Source: an uncultured Bacilli bacterium (GTDB taxonomy: Bacteria > Bacillota_I > Bacilli_A > RF39 > UBA660). Taken from it: a stretch of DNA of 33,487 nucleotides. Positions 1-9,771 of the stretch are shown here, in pieces; position 1 is the stretch's first letter; the number at the start of each line of letters is the position of its first letter. The notes under the pieces are model-generated. The model saw nothing but the letters and a program-made list of their open reading frames with translations, had not been told where the DNA came from and did no database searches. The DNA lies in assembly GCA_947598345.1 (NCBI GenBank), contig CANQFF010000003.1, positions 1 to 33,487 of the forward strand, read 5' to 3'. Made by a program: the position numbers and the translations under genes.

Positions 1-90
1 TTTTTATTTTTTTTCCCATTTTCTCTTACATTTGTTGTTTTTTTTAGTTAATATGACATTTACTTTTCATTCAACTCTTTTTATATTTTT

Positions 91-1011
91 TTATTTAAAT
101 ATATTTTTCTTTATCTCATTAGCAAAATTCTTATATATATTTTTTTTATTATTACACTTATTTATAAACAACATAGGATCTATTAATTCAACTTCTAGTA
201 ATAAATATTCATCATCTTGTTTAATAAAATCTAATCTTAAAAACAAATAATTTTTATACTCTTCAATACCATCTATTTTATTACATATATCCAGTAATTT
301 TTTATCAATTGTAACTTCATAAATAGTATTCTCAGTTTCTAATACACCAGAATGTCTTAATATACAATGAGAAAATTTATGATTGAAATAAATAACAGAA
401 TATTCTCCATCTTTTATACCATCCATAAAAGGTTGAATCATCATTTTACTATCATTATTACTTAAATTTACATCGTTAATATTTTTTTTATTAATTAAAT
501 AAGTATTTTTTCCACTTTCAGATATACATGGTTTCAATACTAATTTGTCATATTTATCAAAATTATTTTTCCATACATCAGATATATTGAATTTTTTTTT
601 CAAAAAAACTGTCTCAACATGTTTTATATTATATTTATCCATAAGTTTGTATTGATTTTCTTTGTCTATATTATTTTTTATTAAATCTAAATCATTAAAA
701 ACAGGAATTTTTATATTACTCAACCAATTTAAAAAGCTATCTACATCTTCTTGAAAATCCCACACACTTCTAATGATTAAAGCATCATATTTATTAAAAT
801 CAACATCACTTTTCCAAGATAATATATCAACATAAATATTTGATTTAAGTAAATAATATTTAAGTTCTATATCTTCCCTAATCTTCTCACAATATTTATC
901 ACATGATATTATTGCAATATTCTTTTCAAATTTACCTTTTTTTATAATTGAATAAATATCATTTTTTTTCTTAATAAAAATATTTTTTATTTTTCTAAGT
1001 CTTTTACGCAT
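91..1011 (-). CDS. DcsG-like ATP-grasp ligase
   Basis: A 306-residue protein resembling the ATP-grasp family that includes DcsG (O-ureido-D-serine cyclo-ligase) and RimK-like amino-acid ligases. The family uses ATP to activate a carboxylate and join it to an amine. Visible landmarks are RSVWDF near residues 81-86 (the family 'R-S-x-W-D' segment), LVLKP about residue 158 for nucleotide binding, DGEYSVIYF about residue 201, and LEVELIDPMLF about residue 275, whose acidic residues should bind Mg2+. The N-terminal 30 residues are very basic. The ATG lies inside the 3' end of the upstream aminotransferase gene (25 bp overlap) and is preceded by GAGGAA, so translation is coupled. The family assignment is fairly secure; the substrate is unknown and DcsG-type cyclisation should not be assumed. 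Confidence 0.75.
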   Translation of the reverse strand: MRKRLRKIKNIFIKKKNDIYSIIKKGKFEKNIAIISCDKYCEKIREDIELKYYLLKSNIYVDILSWKSDVDFNKYDALIIRSVWDFQEDVDSFLNWLSNIKIPVFNDLDLIKNNIDKENQYKLMDKYNIKHVETVFLKKKFNISDVWKNNFDKYDKLVLKPCISESGKNTYLINKKNINDVNLSNNDSKMMIQPFMDGIKDGEYSVIYFNHKFSHCILRHSGVLETENTIYEVTIDKKLLDICNKIDGIEEYKNYLFLRLDFIKQDDEYLLLEVELIDPMLFINKCNNKKNIYKNFANEIKKNIFK

Positions 1012-2603
1012 ACAAATTCCTCATTTAAAGCCTTATGCAATCCAATAAAATTATCTATCAAATCTGGTATGTCAATAGCAAAATTAAATCTTCCAATCAT
1101 TTCATTTTCATAAGGCCAAGACATATTTTGCCCCATTATAGTTTTAAATTTACTTTTTTTGTATAAGTATTTTATTAAATCTGTTTCATTTTTAATTATA
1201 TTTCCATCTATAGATTTATCCTTAAATTCCGTGAAATCAACTACTATAAAAAATCCTGATTCTGGATATGTACACTTTCTAATTTTTAATCTTGGAATAC
1301 CATTTAATAAAATATTTTGTAAATTATCATCTTTAACATATTTACGCATATCTTTTTTTATCTTTTTTGAAATTTTTTCATCACTAACAGTTTCTATACC
1401 CTCTATCAATGTTTTTACAAAATCCAATTGATATTTATATTTTTTTATAAGAGCTTTAAAATATTTATTAGCTTGTCTATATCTTCTATTAGTACCATTA
1501 AACGCACCAGCTAAAGCTTGGACTTGAAATACTGGTAAAGAATCCATAGAAGTAAAAATTTTTTCACCTATACCTTTACAAATAGGTATAGGTGCGACTA
1601 CTGCACCTGCCCTAATACCTGCAAGGCCATATGACTTTGATAAGCCAAATAAACTTATCGTGTTATTAAAGTACTTTGGAAAAGACGCTAAAGGAATAGC
1701 CTTATCATCCAAATCAAAAGTTATATCTCTATATATTAAATCATCAATTACAAAAACACCTTTTTCTAAGCAAACATCCCCTATTCCCTTTAATATATCT
1801 ATATTTTTACTGTTCATAACTTTACCTAATGGATTATGTGGATTCATATTTAGGAATGCAACTACTCTGGGTACATAATCTAATTTACCAGCCCATTTTT
1901 TCTTTAATTCGTTATTTATTTCATCTATTCTTTCAGCTAATAATTTTGGATTAACATAAAAATTATCTTCTTCTCTTAAATTTAAAACTTCAACTCTTCC
2001 ATTTATTCTCTCGGGTTCTACCGCAAAAAGTCCATAATTTGGACCAGTCATAATAACTACATCTTCTTCTCTTAGAATCGTGTCTAATATCATTGTAAAT
2101 GCATGAGTAGTAGAACAAGCAAATATAACATTCTCAATACCTATTCCATCATAACCCTTTGATTTTTTTTCTTGAAAACCTTCCCTAATCAAATAATTAA
2201 CAAAGTGTCCTCTTGCTTTAACATGACCTTCAATACTTGGATATCTAAATAAATACTTACTTAATAATATTCTCATCATATATTCCTTTGCCATTGGAAA
2301 AGCTTTATAATTTATAGGATTTCCTGTTCTTACAGTATATATTTCTTGAACAGGTACATAATCCTTTTCATTATAAACATCAAGTTCCTGATTTAAAAGA
2401 TAAAACCCTTTTTCAATTTTTTTAATAGATGGATAAAAATCTTTTAAATCCTTTCTTTTACCAAATTGACTATATTTATTTAAATAAACTGGATTATTAT
2501 TTATAAAATTTTCTAATGCTTTTGGACAATTTTCTTTATCAAAAGATGTATTAATTATATTTATATCTTCTCCTAAACATTTTTTTATAATCTTCTTTAG
2601 CAT
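987..2603 (-). CDS. PLP-dependent class I/II aminotransferase
   Basis: A 538-residue fold-type I PLP enzyme. The Schiff-base lysine is K323 in LSKSYGLAGIRAG; upstream are a phosphate/ring segment (CSTTHAFTM), NMNPHNPLGKV (the conserved Asn of aminotransferases) and VIDDLIYRD (Asp and Tyr contacting PLP). It is longer than the usual ~400 residues, with about 110 extra N-terminal residues and an insertion before the C-terminal small domain. It heads a two-gene unit with the overlapping ATP-grasp gene. The ATG is preceded by GGAGG (2611-2615), and a consensus promoter lies at 2643-2671. Substrate is unknown. The pairing suggests that an amino or keto acid made here is passed to the ligase, which is inference. 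Confidence 0.85.
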   Translation of the reverse strand: MLKKIIKKCLGEDINIINTSFDKENCPKALENFINNNPVYLNKYSQFGKRKDLKDFYPSIKKIEKGFYLLNQELDVYNEKDYVPVQEIYTVRTGNPINYKAFPMAKEYMMRILLSKYLFRYPSIEGHVKARGHFVNYLIREGFQEKKSKGYDGIGIENVIFACSTTHAFTMILDTILREEDVVIMTGPNYGLFAVEPERINGRVEVLNLREEDNFYVNPKLLAERIDEINNELKKKWAGKLDYVPRVVAFLNMNPHNPLGKVMNSKNIDILKGIGDVCLEKGVFVIDDLIYRDITFDLDDKAIPLASFPKYFNNTISLFGLSKSYGLAGIRAGAVVAPIPICKGIGEKIFTSMDSLPVFQVQALAGAFNGTNRRYRQANKYFKALIKKYKYQLDFVKTLIEGIETVSDEKISKKIKKDMRKYVKDDNLQNILLNGIPRLKIRKCTYPESGFFIVVDFTEFKDKSIDGNIIKNETDLIKYLYKKSKFKTIMGQNMSWPYENEMIGRFNFAIDIPDLIDNFIGLHKALNEEFVCVKDLEK

Positions 2604-2642
2604 AATCTAACCTCCAAGTAGTAGATTCAACTTCTATTTTCA

Positions 2643-2671
2643 ATTATATTAGAAGTTCATTTTAAAGTCAA
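2643..2671 (-). promoter_or_regulatory. Promoter of aminotransferase/ATP-grasp operon
   Basis: TTGACT (2666-2671), a 17 bp spacer, then TATAAT (2643-2648). The promoter overlaps the last codons of addA. An 8-bp perfect dyad (2629-2636 with 2650-2657) brackets the -10 box. Confidence 0.75.
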
Positions 2672-5600
2672 TATATTAAGATCTTTTAAAACATCATCTA
2701 ATATTGAATATAGATATATATTTACACTTTTATTACTAATACTTTCAATATATTTTTTATAACCATTTAACTGATTTATATAGCTTTCATCATCAATATT
2801 TTTAGTCTTATAATCTATTATATCTATATGAGTTTCATATTCTAACATAAGATCTATAATACCCTTTTTTATTTCACCTTCACATTCATATATAAATTCA
2901 TATTCTTTAAAACAATTTATATAATCTTGATCTATATGTTTTAAAAATTTAAGAACATATAAATCTGTTGTATTCTTAAAATCTTCTGTTTCAAAAATAT
3001 AGTGAAGATGAGTTCCTTCTTTCATATTTTTATATTCTTCTTGTGTTATTAAATTATTTACTGATTTAGAATATTTTAATTCATTTACTTTTTCATATTT
3101 TATATCGTTTACCATTTGAATAATTTTATTATCTACTCTTTTTATATATTTTTTATAATTATAATTTTTTATTTTTTCATAATCATGAGTTAAAATTACT
3201 TTATTAAAATCAATATTCTTAATATATGGTTTTAATACTTTAGATATAGATTCTAACATTTTAGATATTTTGTTATATCCTAACCTAATATCATCAGGAA
3301 CTAAATGATCAAATGATTCATTTTCCAAATTAAGTGGACATATTATTATGATTTTTTCCTTTACTCTAGTTAAAGCAACATAAAAAAGTCTTATTTTCTC
3401 GCTTATAGATTCTCTAAGTTCGGTATCTAATAATAATTCCTTTAATATAGTTTGCTTAATACCATTATCAAAATAAGGCGTTATAATATTATAATTTGAA
3501 TCCACTGTAAATTTTGCTTTTTTATCATCTTCATTAGCTTGTTTATATAATCCAGTAAAATAGCATATGCTGTATTCTAATCCTTTACTTTTATGAATAT
3601 TTAATATTTTAACACTATTACTAGAATCACCATTTAATGAATATTCAATAGATCCCTTGTTTGTTATATCATTTAAATATTCAGCAAATTCAACAGGAGT
3701 ATATCCTATAGTTGATAAATTAATACTCAAATCTCTTAAATAATCCAATCTTATTATTGATTCTTTAATATTATTTGTAGTTATTAATTTTTCATAATAA
3801 TTAAAATCATTTATTATTTTATTTATTAAGTCTAAATTCGATATTTCTTTTATATCTATGTTTTTACACTTTATATATAATTCTGTTTCATAAAACTTAT
3901 TAAACTTTAATGCATCAAATATATCTTGATCAGATGTTTTAAATAAAAATGATCTAGATACACTTGTATATAAATATTTAAAATTATCATCTATTTCATT
4001 TAAATTAATTTTAACTATTAAATTTATTAAATTTCTAAGAACTATTATATCATCACTCAAAGTAATCTTTTCATTTTGAATTTGAATAATTGGAATACCT
4101 ACATACTCAAATATTTTTTTATATAAATCAAAACTTGATCCCCTATCCATTATTATTGCAAAATCACTATATTGACATGGTCTAAGTTTTTTTGTTTTTT
4201 TATCTACAACTAAATATTTATTATTTATTTTCTCTTTTATATCATAAGCTACAGTAAATATTTCTATTTCATCATTAGAAAAATCTCCTAATTCACTTTT
4301 ATCATAATTAAGTATTTCCATATTAGCATCATATGGTAATTTACAATCTTTTTCATAATTTGTATTTCCAAAGTTCATCTGATGCGATTCTTTATATTCA
4401 GCATCACCTATTTTATTATCCATAATTAAATTAAAAATTAAATTTATATTATCAAGTACTTCTTTTCTAGATCTAAAATTTTTAAGAAGATCTATTTTTA
4501 TACCACCACTATCTTTTGAATACAAATCGTATTTATCCCTAAATATATAAGGATTAGCATTTCTAAACCTATATATTGATTGTTTTATATCCCCAACCAT
4601 ATATACATTATTATTAGATATTAAATTTATAAACTCTTCTTGAATATCACTTGTATCTTGATATTCATCTACCATAATTTCATCAAAGCTATTTCTAAGT
4701 TCATCTCTAACAGAAGGATTTTCCTTTATCACTTTTATAGCCATTATCGCAATATCAGTAAAAGTGTATATATTTTTTATCTTTTTATATTCTAAAAATT
4801 TTTCATCAAATTTATTTATTATTTTTATAATCGCACTAACATATGGTTTAGTATATAGTAATGTTTCTTTCATTTCATTAGTATCATCGAATCTAGTTAA
4901 TTCTTTTAATTTTTCAACTATATTATTTATATAATCTTTATATACTTTAAAATCATCTTCACAATTTTTATTTTTTCTCGGAGAACCAATAACATTTATA
5001 TTATTTTTAATTTCATCATATGTATTAGAATTAATTAATGGCTCAATATTATAAGAAGTAAGATATTTATTATCAACCATTGAAGATAATTTTTGATAAT
5101 AATTATTTATAGAATTTTTCAAATTTACTACATTGTCAATATATTTTTTAATTTGAATATTTATAAATTCATCACTAAAATGATTTTCGATATAAGTATT
5201 TAAATATTCTTTTTTATCAGTAATTAAATCTAATTTAAGTGAAAGTTTTTTTATTATTTCTTTAATATTATCATCAGTTTTTGTAGAAAAATCATTTATT
5301 AATTTATCAAAATCTTCATCGCCATACATTTCTTCAAATATATTATTTATTATTTCATCAGTTTTTACTGTAAATATAGATGAATCCATGATAGATATAT
5401 TACTAGATAAATTTAAAAGTAAATGATATTTTTTTACTACAGATAATGCGAAAGAATCAAAGGTTGTTATATAAGCAGAATCTATATAATCTAACTGTTC
5501 TTTCAACCCTGCTGCTTTTATTGCGGATCTAATTCTATCTTTCATTTCACCTGCTGCAGCATTAGTAAAAGTAAGTATTAAAAGTCTATTTATATTCCCA

Positions 5601-5731
5601 CCATTTAATAATTTTCTTATAGTTCTTTCTGTTAATACAGCTGTTTTACCACTACCAGCTCCTGCAGATACTATTATATTAGAGCCAGTTTTTGTTATTG
5701 CTTCTTCTTGTTCCTTTGTCCATTGATTCAT
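2657..5731 (-). CDS. addA: AddA helicase-nuclease subunit
   Basis: A 1024-residue UvrD-type (SF1A) helicase with a C-terminal RecB-family nuclease: the AddA subunit of the AddAB double-strand-break resection complex. Helicase motifs appear in order: Q motif WTKEQEEAI, Walker A GAGSGKT (24-30), DEYQDTS (about 357), GDIKQSIYRFR, LLKNFRS, NIHKSKGLE and LFYVALTR. The nuclease domain shows GTHLHY (about 908), IIDLM (about 959) and IIDYKTK (about 974), the D...DxK active site. It is shorter than B. subtilis AddA (about 1230), mostly in the middle. The start ATG has AGGGAT upstream. It is the last gene of an operon addB - LRR gene - addA with roughly 20 bp gaps. Confidence 0.95.
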   Translation of the reverse strand: MNQWTKEQEEAITKTGSNIIVSAGAGSGKTAVLTERTIRKLLNGGNINRLLILTFTNAAAGEMKDRIRSAIKAAGLKEQLDYIDSAYITTFDSFALSVVKKYHLLLNLSSNISIMDSSIFTVKTDEIINNIFEEMYGDEDFDKLINDFSTKTDDNIKEIIKKLSLKLDLITDKKEYLNTYIENHFSDEFINIQIKKYIDNVVNLKNSINNYYQKLSSMVDNKYLTSYNIEPLINSNTYDEIKNNINVIGSPRKNKNCEDDFKVYKDYINNIVEKLKELTRFDDTNEMKETLLYTKPYVSAIIKIINKFDEKFLEYKKIKNIYTFTDIAIMAIKVIKENPSVRDELRNSFDEIMVDEYQDTSDIQEEFINLISNNNVYMVGDIKQSIYRFRNANPYIFRDKYDLYSKDSGGIKIDLLKNFRSRKEVLDNINLIFNLIMDNKIGDAEYKESHQMNFGNTNYEKDCKLPYDANMEILNYDKSELGDFSNDEIEIFTVAYDIKEKINNKYLVVDKKTKKLRPCQYSDFAIIMDRGSSFDLYKKIFEYVGIPIIQIQNEKITLSDDIIVLRNLINLIVKINLNEIDDNFKYLYTSVSRSFLFKTSDQDIFDALKFNKFYETELYIKCKNIDIKEISNLDLINKIINDFNYYEKLITTNNIKESIIRLDYLRDLSINLSTIGYTPVEFAEYLNDITNKGSIEYSLNGDSSNSVKILNIHKSKGLEYSICYFTGLYKQANEDDKKAKFTVDSNYNIITPYFDNGIKQTILKELLLDTELRESISEKIRLFYVALTRVKEKIIIICPLNLENESFDHLVPDDIRLGYNKISKMLESISKVLKPYIKNIDFNKVILTHDYEKIKNYNYKKYIKRVDNKIIQMVNDIKYEKVNELKYSKSVNNLITQEEYKNMKEGTHLHYIFETEDFKNTTDLYVLKFLKHIDQDYINCFKEYEFIYECEGEIKKGIIDLMLEYETHIDIIDYKTKNIDDESYINQLNGYKKYIESISNKSVNIYLYSILDDVLKDLNILTLK

Positions 5732-5750
5732 ATTATCCCTACTTCTAATT

Positions 5751-7352
5751 TTATTTTATTAATTTTTCAAATGAATTTGATTCATCATTTCTTAAAGATA
5801 CTGAAATATCTTTAAGATTAGGTATATAAACTACTTTCGCAGATCTACAAACTGGTAAAAAATTACCTACAACCTTAACTAAATTTGGAAGTAATATTTT
5901 TTTTAATTTTTGATTACGCACCATAAAACTAAATTCAGCTTTTTTTAATTTTGGAAGTACTAATTCTTCTAGACTTTCATTTAAATTTAAAAAATTACTT
6001 CCAGTTTTCTCCAAATTTGGAAGAAATAATTTTATTATAGTATTATTTTTAAATAAAAAATTATGCCCTACCTTTTTCAACATTGGTAGTGATATTTGGT
6101 TTAAAGTATTATTTTTAAACAAGAAATTATCCCCAACTTCTTCCAATTTTGGAAAATTTAAATTGATTAACTTTTGATTATCATATAAAAAGTTATCTTC
6201 TATTTTTTCTATATTTGGTAACGATAAGTTTTTTAAATCTTTGTTACTAAGCAAAAAGCATGAACCTATTTCAGTTAAATTAGGAAGTAATAATGTCTTT
6301 AAATATTTATTATGATATAAAAAATTATTTTTTGCTCTTTTAATATTACCATTATATAAACTTATTAATCTATTTCCAATATCTAAAGTTAATATAATTA
6401 TTTTACCTTCCCTTGGGGTAATTGTTATAACCTTTTTTTCTCCATTTCTTACTACTTCTATTTTTTCTATTTTACCTATACTTTCTATAAATGAATCGTC
6501 GATATTTTCATCATATGATCTTATTACTTTTTTTTGTATATCAATTATAAATGTTTCCATTAATATATATCTTTCTTTTGGAAATCTTTTAGCTTCAAAA
6601 TTTTCTATTACTACATTATTTGGGCAATAATATATATTATTAATTTCAATATTATATTTGTAATATCTTCCATCTCTTGCTCGTACATAATTAGGTATTT
6701 CAAAATTTTTTGAGACTTTGTTCTGCTTTATACCATAGTGTACTTCAAAACTTTTTGTTAATCCTTCTATTATATTATCCAAATTATTCGAAAATGTTGC
6801 ATCTGGATTAGCTACTGTATGATTATATCTATTTTTTATTGATAATGTGTGTGAACGATCCCGTGTAAACTGTATACTTATTACAGATGTTCCATATCTA
6901 TCTTGTCTAGTTGGTGAACTAAAATCCTCTCTTTTTATATCATCAACATCTTTTTTTACTGCGAAAAATACTATACAATCTTTTAATCTTCCACCTCTAA
7001 ATGTACATAATTCTTCTCGCTCAGAATAATATTTTCTAAAATTTTGTATATCTTTTTCTTTTTCACACTTATATAATGTATATCCAGCTTCATCTAATAA
7101 TTCTTCTGGTGTTTTAGATAATTTTTTTTCTTTGTCATCAATATCTATTAAACTATATATGTAATCTTTAAAAGAATCTACCATATTATTTTTTATTATA
7201 TCATAATAAAGTTCACGACTAAAAGAAAAATTAGATTCCAATAACTTAGGTAATAATCCTTCTTTTTCTAATAAAGTTGGAAATAATTCTCTACATAAAT
7301 AACAAAACTGTTCTCCATACTTTTTCTTAATTATTTTTAAATCTTGATTCAT
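5751..7352 (-). CDS. Leucine-rich-repeat protein inside addAB operon
   Basis: A 533-residue protein with no recognised overall function. Residues from about 337 to 520 hold roughly eight tandem 22-residue repeats of the form LPNLxKIGxNFLxxNxxLxxLx, a BspA/LRR_5-like pattern. Residues 1-330 form a domain I cannot name, with a distinctive segment around 115-200 (FRGGRLKD, TSVISIQFTRD, NRYNHTV, NPDATFSNNLDNI) that reads like a conserved binding or enzymatic core. There is no signal peptide or membrane segment, so it should be cytoplasmic, unlike typical secreted BspA proteins. It sits 20 bp after addB and 19 bp before addA with its own AGGGG ribosome site, so it is co-transcribed with the recombination genes. 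Whether it works with AddAB is unknown. Confidence 0.7.
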   Translation of the reverse strand: MNQDLKIIKKKYGEQFCYLCRELFPTLLEKEGLLPKLLESNFSFSRELYYDIIKNNMVDSFKDYIYSLIDIDDKEKKLSKTPEELLDEAGYTLYKCEKEKDIQNFRKYYSEREELCTFRGGRLKDCIVFFAVKKDVDDIKREDFSSPTRQDRYGTSVISIQFTRDRSHTLSIKNRYNHTVANPDATFSNNLDNIIEGLTKSFEVHYGIKQNKVSKNFEIPNYVRARDGRYYKYNIEINNIYYCPNNVVIENFEAKRFPKERYILMETFIIDIQKKVIRSYDENIDDSFIESIGKIEKIEVVRNGEKKVITITPREGKIIILTLDIGNRLISLYNGNIKRAKNNFLYHNKYLKTLLLPNLTEIGSCFLLSNKDLKNLSLPNIEKIEDNFLYDNQKLINLNFPKLEEVGDNFLFKNNTLNQISLPMLKKVGHNFLFKNNTIIKLFLPNLEKTGSNFLNLNESLEELVLPKLKKAEFSFMVRNQKLKKILLPNLVKVVGNFLPVCRSAKVVYIPNLKDISVSLRNDESNSFEKLIK

Positions 7353-7372
7353 ATAATCCCCTGCTTTACCTA

Positions 7373-9685
7373 TTAATTAGTAATATTAAATTTTTCACTG
7401 GAATCAATATATTTTAAATCGTATTCTTTTTTATAACATAGGTCACTAAAATTACAAAATTCACATCCTAAATTATCTTTATTTATTTTAGGATTGATAT
7501 CAAAATTACAATTTAAAATATTATCAAGTGTCTCGTCTATTTTAGTTTTAGTAATATCAATAATATTATTTATATCTTCATCCGAAAGCATATATTTTAA
7601 ACTATTGGCACTAAAAGAACCATCTTGCTTTACCTTTATTCCATTTATCACACTACTATTAGTATAACCACTATCAAACATTTCTAATATTTTTTTATCT
7701 TTATTTGTAAACCCTATTAATTTTAAACTATCTTTCTTTTCATCATCTGATTTATTATCAAGAGTAATATTTTGTAAATAAAAACCAGCAAATTTAATAT
7801 TTTTATATAAATAACTAGATAAATACATATATGTCGGTAACTGTATATCTATACCATTTTCAATAAATTTTAGACTCGGACTTTTTACATAAGTTTTATA
7901 ATCAATTATAGCTGCAACTGTTTGATTATCTATTTTATCATACACTATCTTATCTATAAATCCAACAAAGTTTATATTGTCTTTTAAAGGAACTTTTATA
8001 AATTTTTCCGTATCTATATTTTTTAATTTTGAAAAACTACTTTGATATTTTAATATTTCAATTAGATATTTTAAATTATTAATACATTTACTTATAAAGA
8101 AATTATTAGAGTTACTTAAATCAATTTTATTTTCTTCTATATATTTTTTAACCTCATATTCAATATCTATATCTTGTTTAACTGCTTTTTCAAGGATATA
8201 GTGGTAGATTTTACCTAAAATTAAACTAAATTTTTCATTATTATCTTTTAAACATAGTATTTTATCTATATAAAATCTAAAAGCACATCTATTATAATTA
8301 TCCATACTAGAATAAGATAAATTAAAATTTTCTTGACTATTTATATAATCTTCTAATTTCTTTTTACTTAATCCAGTAAAAGAATGTGAATAAGTATTAT
8401 ATGGAATATCATAATTAGAATTTAAAATTTCTAGAGTATCATCGATTGAAGAAAATTTAATTAGTTCATCTAAAGCACTAGCAAGTCTTAAAGAATCACT
8501 TATTCTACTATAACTAACCTTACAATCAAATTCTGATTTAGATACATTTACACCGAGTTCATCAATTAAATTAGAAGGATAAAATACCCTAAATGGACTT
8601 TTTAATTTATAAGTTATAGTTAAATTTTTAATATTCCTAATACTATTTAAAACTTCTTCTCTTTCTTTTTTATTTTTTTCAACAGTACTGTCCATATAAT
8701 AAGGTTTTATTGAATCAGTTATATAATCTTCATCCTTTTGTAAATTTGGTATAATTCCTTGATTAAATCCTAACATGAATACATATTCATTATTAAAATC
8801 GTATGTCTTTAAATCAACTACTTCTATCATATTTTTATACTTTGTATTTTCTATATATGTGTGTTTTAAATCATATTCAATTAATATTCTCGCATCATTT
8901 ATATCATCACACCATATATATTTATTACATATATCTATAATTTGTTTATATATTTTAGTATCACTATATTTACAAATAGAATCACATGCAAAATTAATAC
9001 CATTATTTAAATTATCATAAAATTTCTTGCCAATAACTGTAGATAATATAGATATTTTATTAAATTTATCTATCATTAAATTATAATATCCAAATATTCT
9101 TGTAACTATATTTATATAATCATCACCTATATTTACAAGTTTTATTTGATCTACTGGTACTTTAGAATTTATAAGTTTAGAGATCTCTTTAGCAACAAAT
9201 TCAACTTCCTCATCAACATTTTTAAATTCATATATAACTGGCTTATAACTATTTTGAGGTTTATTTATTTCTTTTATATCCAAATCTCTAAGCAAGTATC
9301 TTTCAAATTTTGTAAGATGATAATTATATATAACTATTTTTTTATCCTTTATATAATTTTTAAATTTATTATTAAATATTAATAAATTATTATCCATCAA
9401 AGTTTTCTTAATACTTACTAAAAAATCTAATTTATCGTTATTATATTTTTTATCTTCAACATAAATTAAATTAGATAGATATTCTACTGCTATTTCATAC
9501 TTTATATTATATTTTTTCATAAGATATAATATTGATTTTTCATCATAATCAAAATAATATGATTTTATAAATTCTTTAATACTCATAAATTTTATATTTA
9601 TAAGTTTTTTTATCCTTCTTAATATTTGATTTTTTGCATCTTTATTACAAATTATTATTGAATTATTTTCTATACTATCTAACAT
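7373..9685 (-). CDS. addB: AddB/RexB-like helicase-nuclease subunit
   Basis: A 770-residue partner subunit of AddA. The C-terminal half carries a RecB-family nuclease (LGKIYHYILE, VGFIDKIVYD, then AAIIDYKTY about residue 596). It also has the AddB iron-sulphur signature: one Cys in NRCAFRFY (about 466) and a C-terminal C-x2-C-x5-C (CEFCNFSDLC, about 745). It is much shorter than B. subtilis AddB (about 1160), and no Walker A motif is visible near the N-terminus, as in streptococcal RexB. I place the start at 9685 rather than at the in-frame start at 9730: AGGTGA precedes this ATG, and the -10/-35 boxes lie within the longer reading. First gene of the addB-LRR-addA operon. Confidence 0.85.
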   Translation of the reverse strand: MLDSIENNSIIICNKDAKNQILRRIKKLINIKFMSIKEFIKSYYFDYDEKSILYLMKKYNIKYEIAVEYLSNLIYVEDKKYNNDKLDFLVSIKKTLMDNNLLIFNNKFKNYIKDKKIVIYNYHLTKFERYLLRDLDIKEINKPQNSYKPVIYEFKNVDEEVEFVAKEISKLINSKVPVDQIKLVNIGDDYINIVTRIFGYYNLMIDKFNKISILSTVIGKKFYDNLNNGINFACDSICKYSDTKIYKQIIDICNKYIWCDDINDARILIEYDLKHTYIENTKYKNMIEVVDLKTYDFNNEYVFMLGFNQGIIPNLQKDEDYITDSIKPYYMDSTVEKNKKEREEVLNSIRNIKNLTITYKLKSPFRVFYPSNLIDELGVNVSKSEFDCKVSYSRISDSLRLASALDELIKFSSIDDTLEILNSNYDIPYNTYSHSFTGLSKKKLEDYINSQENFNLSYSSMDNYNRCAFRFYIDKILCLKDNNEKFSLILGKIYHYILEKAVKQDIDIEYEVKKYIEENKIDLSNSNNFFISKCINNLKYLIEILKYQSSFSKLKNIDTEKFIKVPLKDNINFVGFIDKIVYDKIDNQTVAAIIDYKTYVKSPSLKFIENGIDIQLPTYMYLSSYLYKNIKFAGFYLQNITLDNKSDDEKKDSLKLIGFTNKDKKILEMFDSGYTNSSVINGIKVKQDGSFSANSLKYMLSDEDINNIIDITKTKIDETLDNILNCNFDINPKINKDNLGCEFCNFSDLCYKKEYDLKYIDSSEKFNITN

Positions 9686-9701
9686 AATTTCACCTAAGTA
9701 A

Positions 9702-9730
9702 ATTATAGCAAAAACAAATACTATAAGCAA
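9702..9730 (-). promoter_or_regulatory. Promoter of addB operon
   Basis: TTGCTT (9725-9730), a 17 bp spacer, then TATAAT (9702-9707). It lies about 17 bases upstream of the chosen ATG at 9685, implying a very short leader that begins close to the AGGTGA ribosome site. Confidence 0.7.
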
Positions 9731-9771
9731 GAAGAAGAAATATTAAAAATGTAAATAATAATAATTATAAC

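Noticed and set aside
1..90. A possible start of a next gene (ATG at 19, minus strand, reading MGKKIK to the window edge).
   Set aside because: Only six codons are visible and the ribosome site is weak, so it cannot be judged; the rest of 1-90 is T-rich without clear structure.
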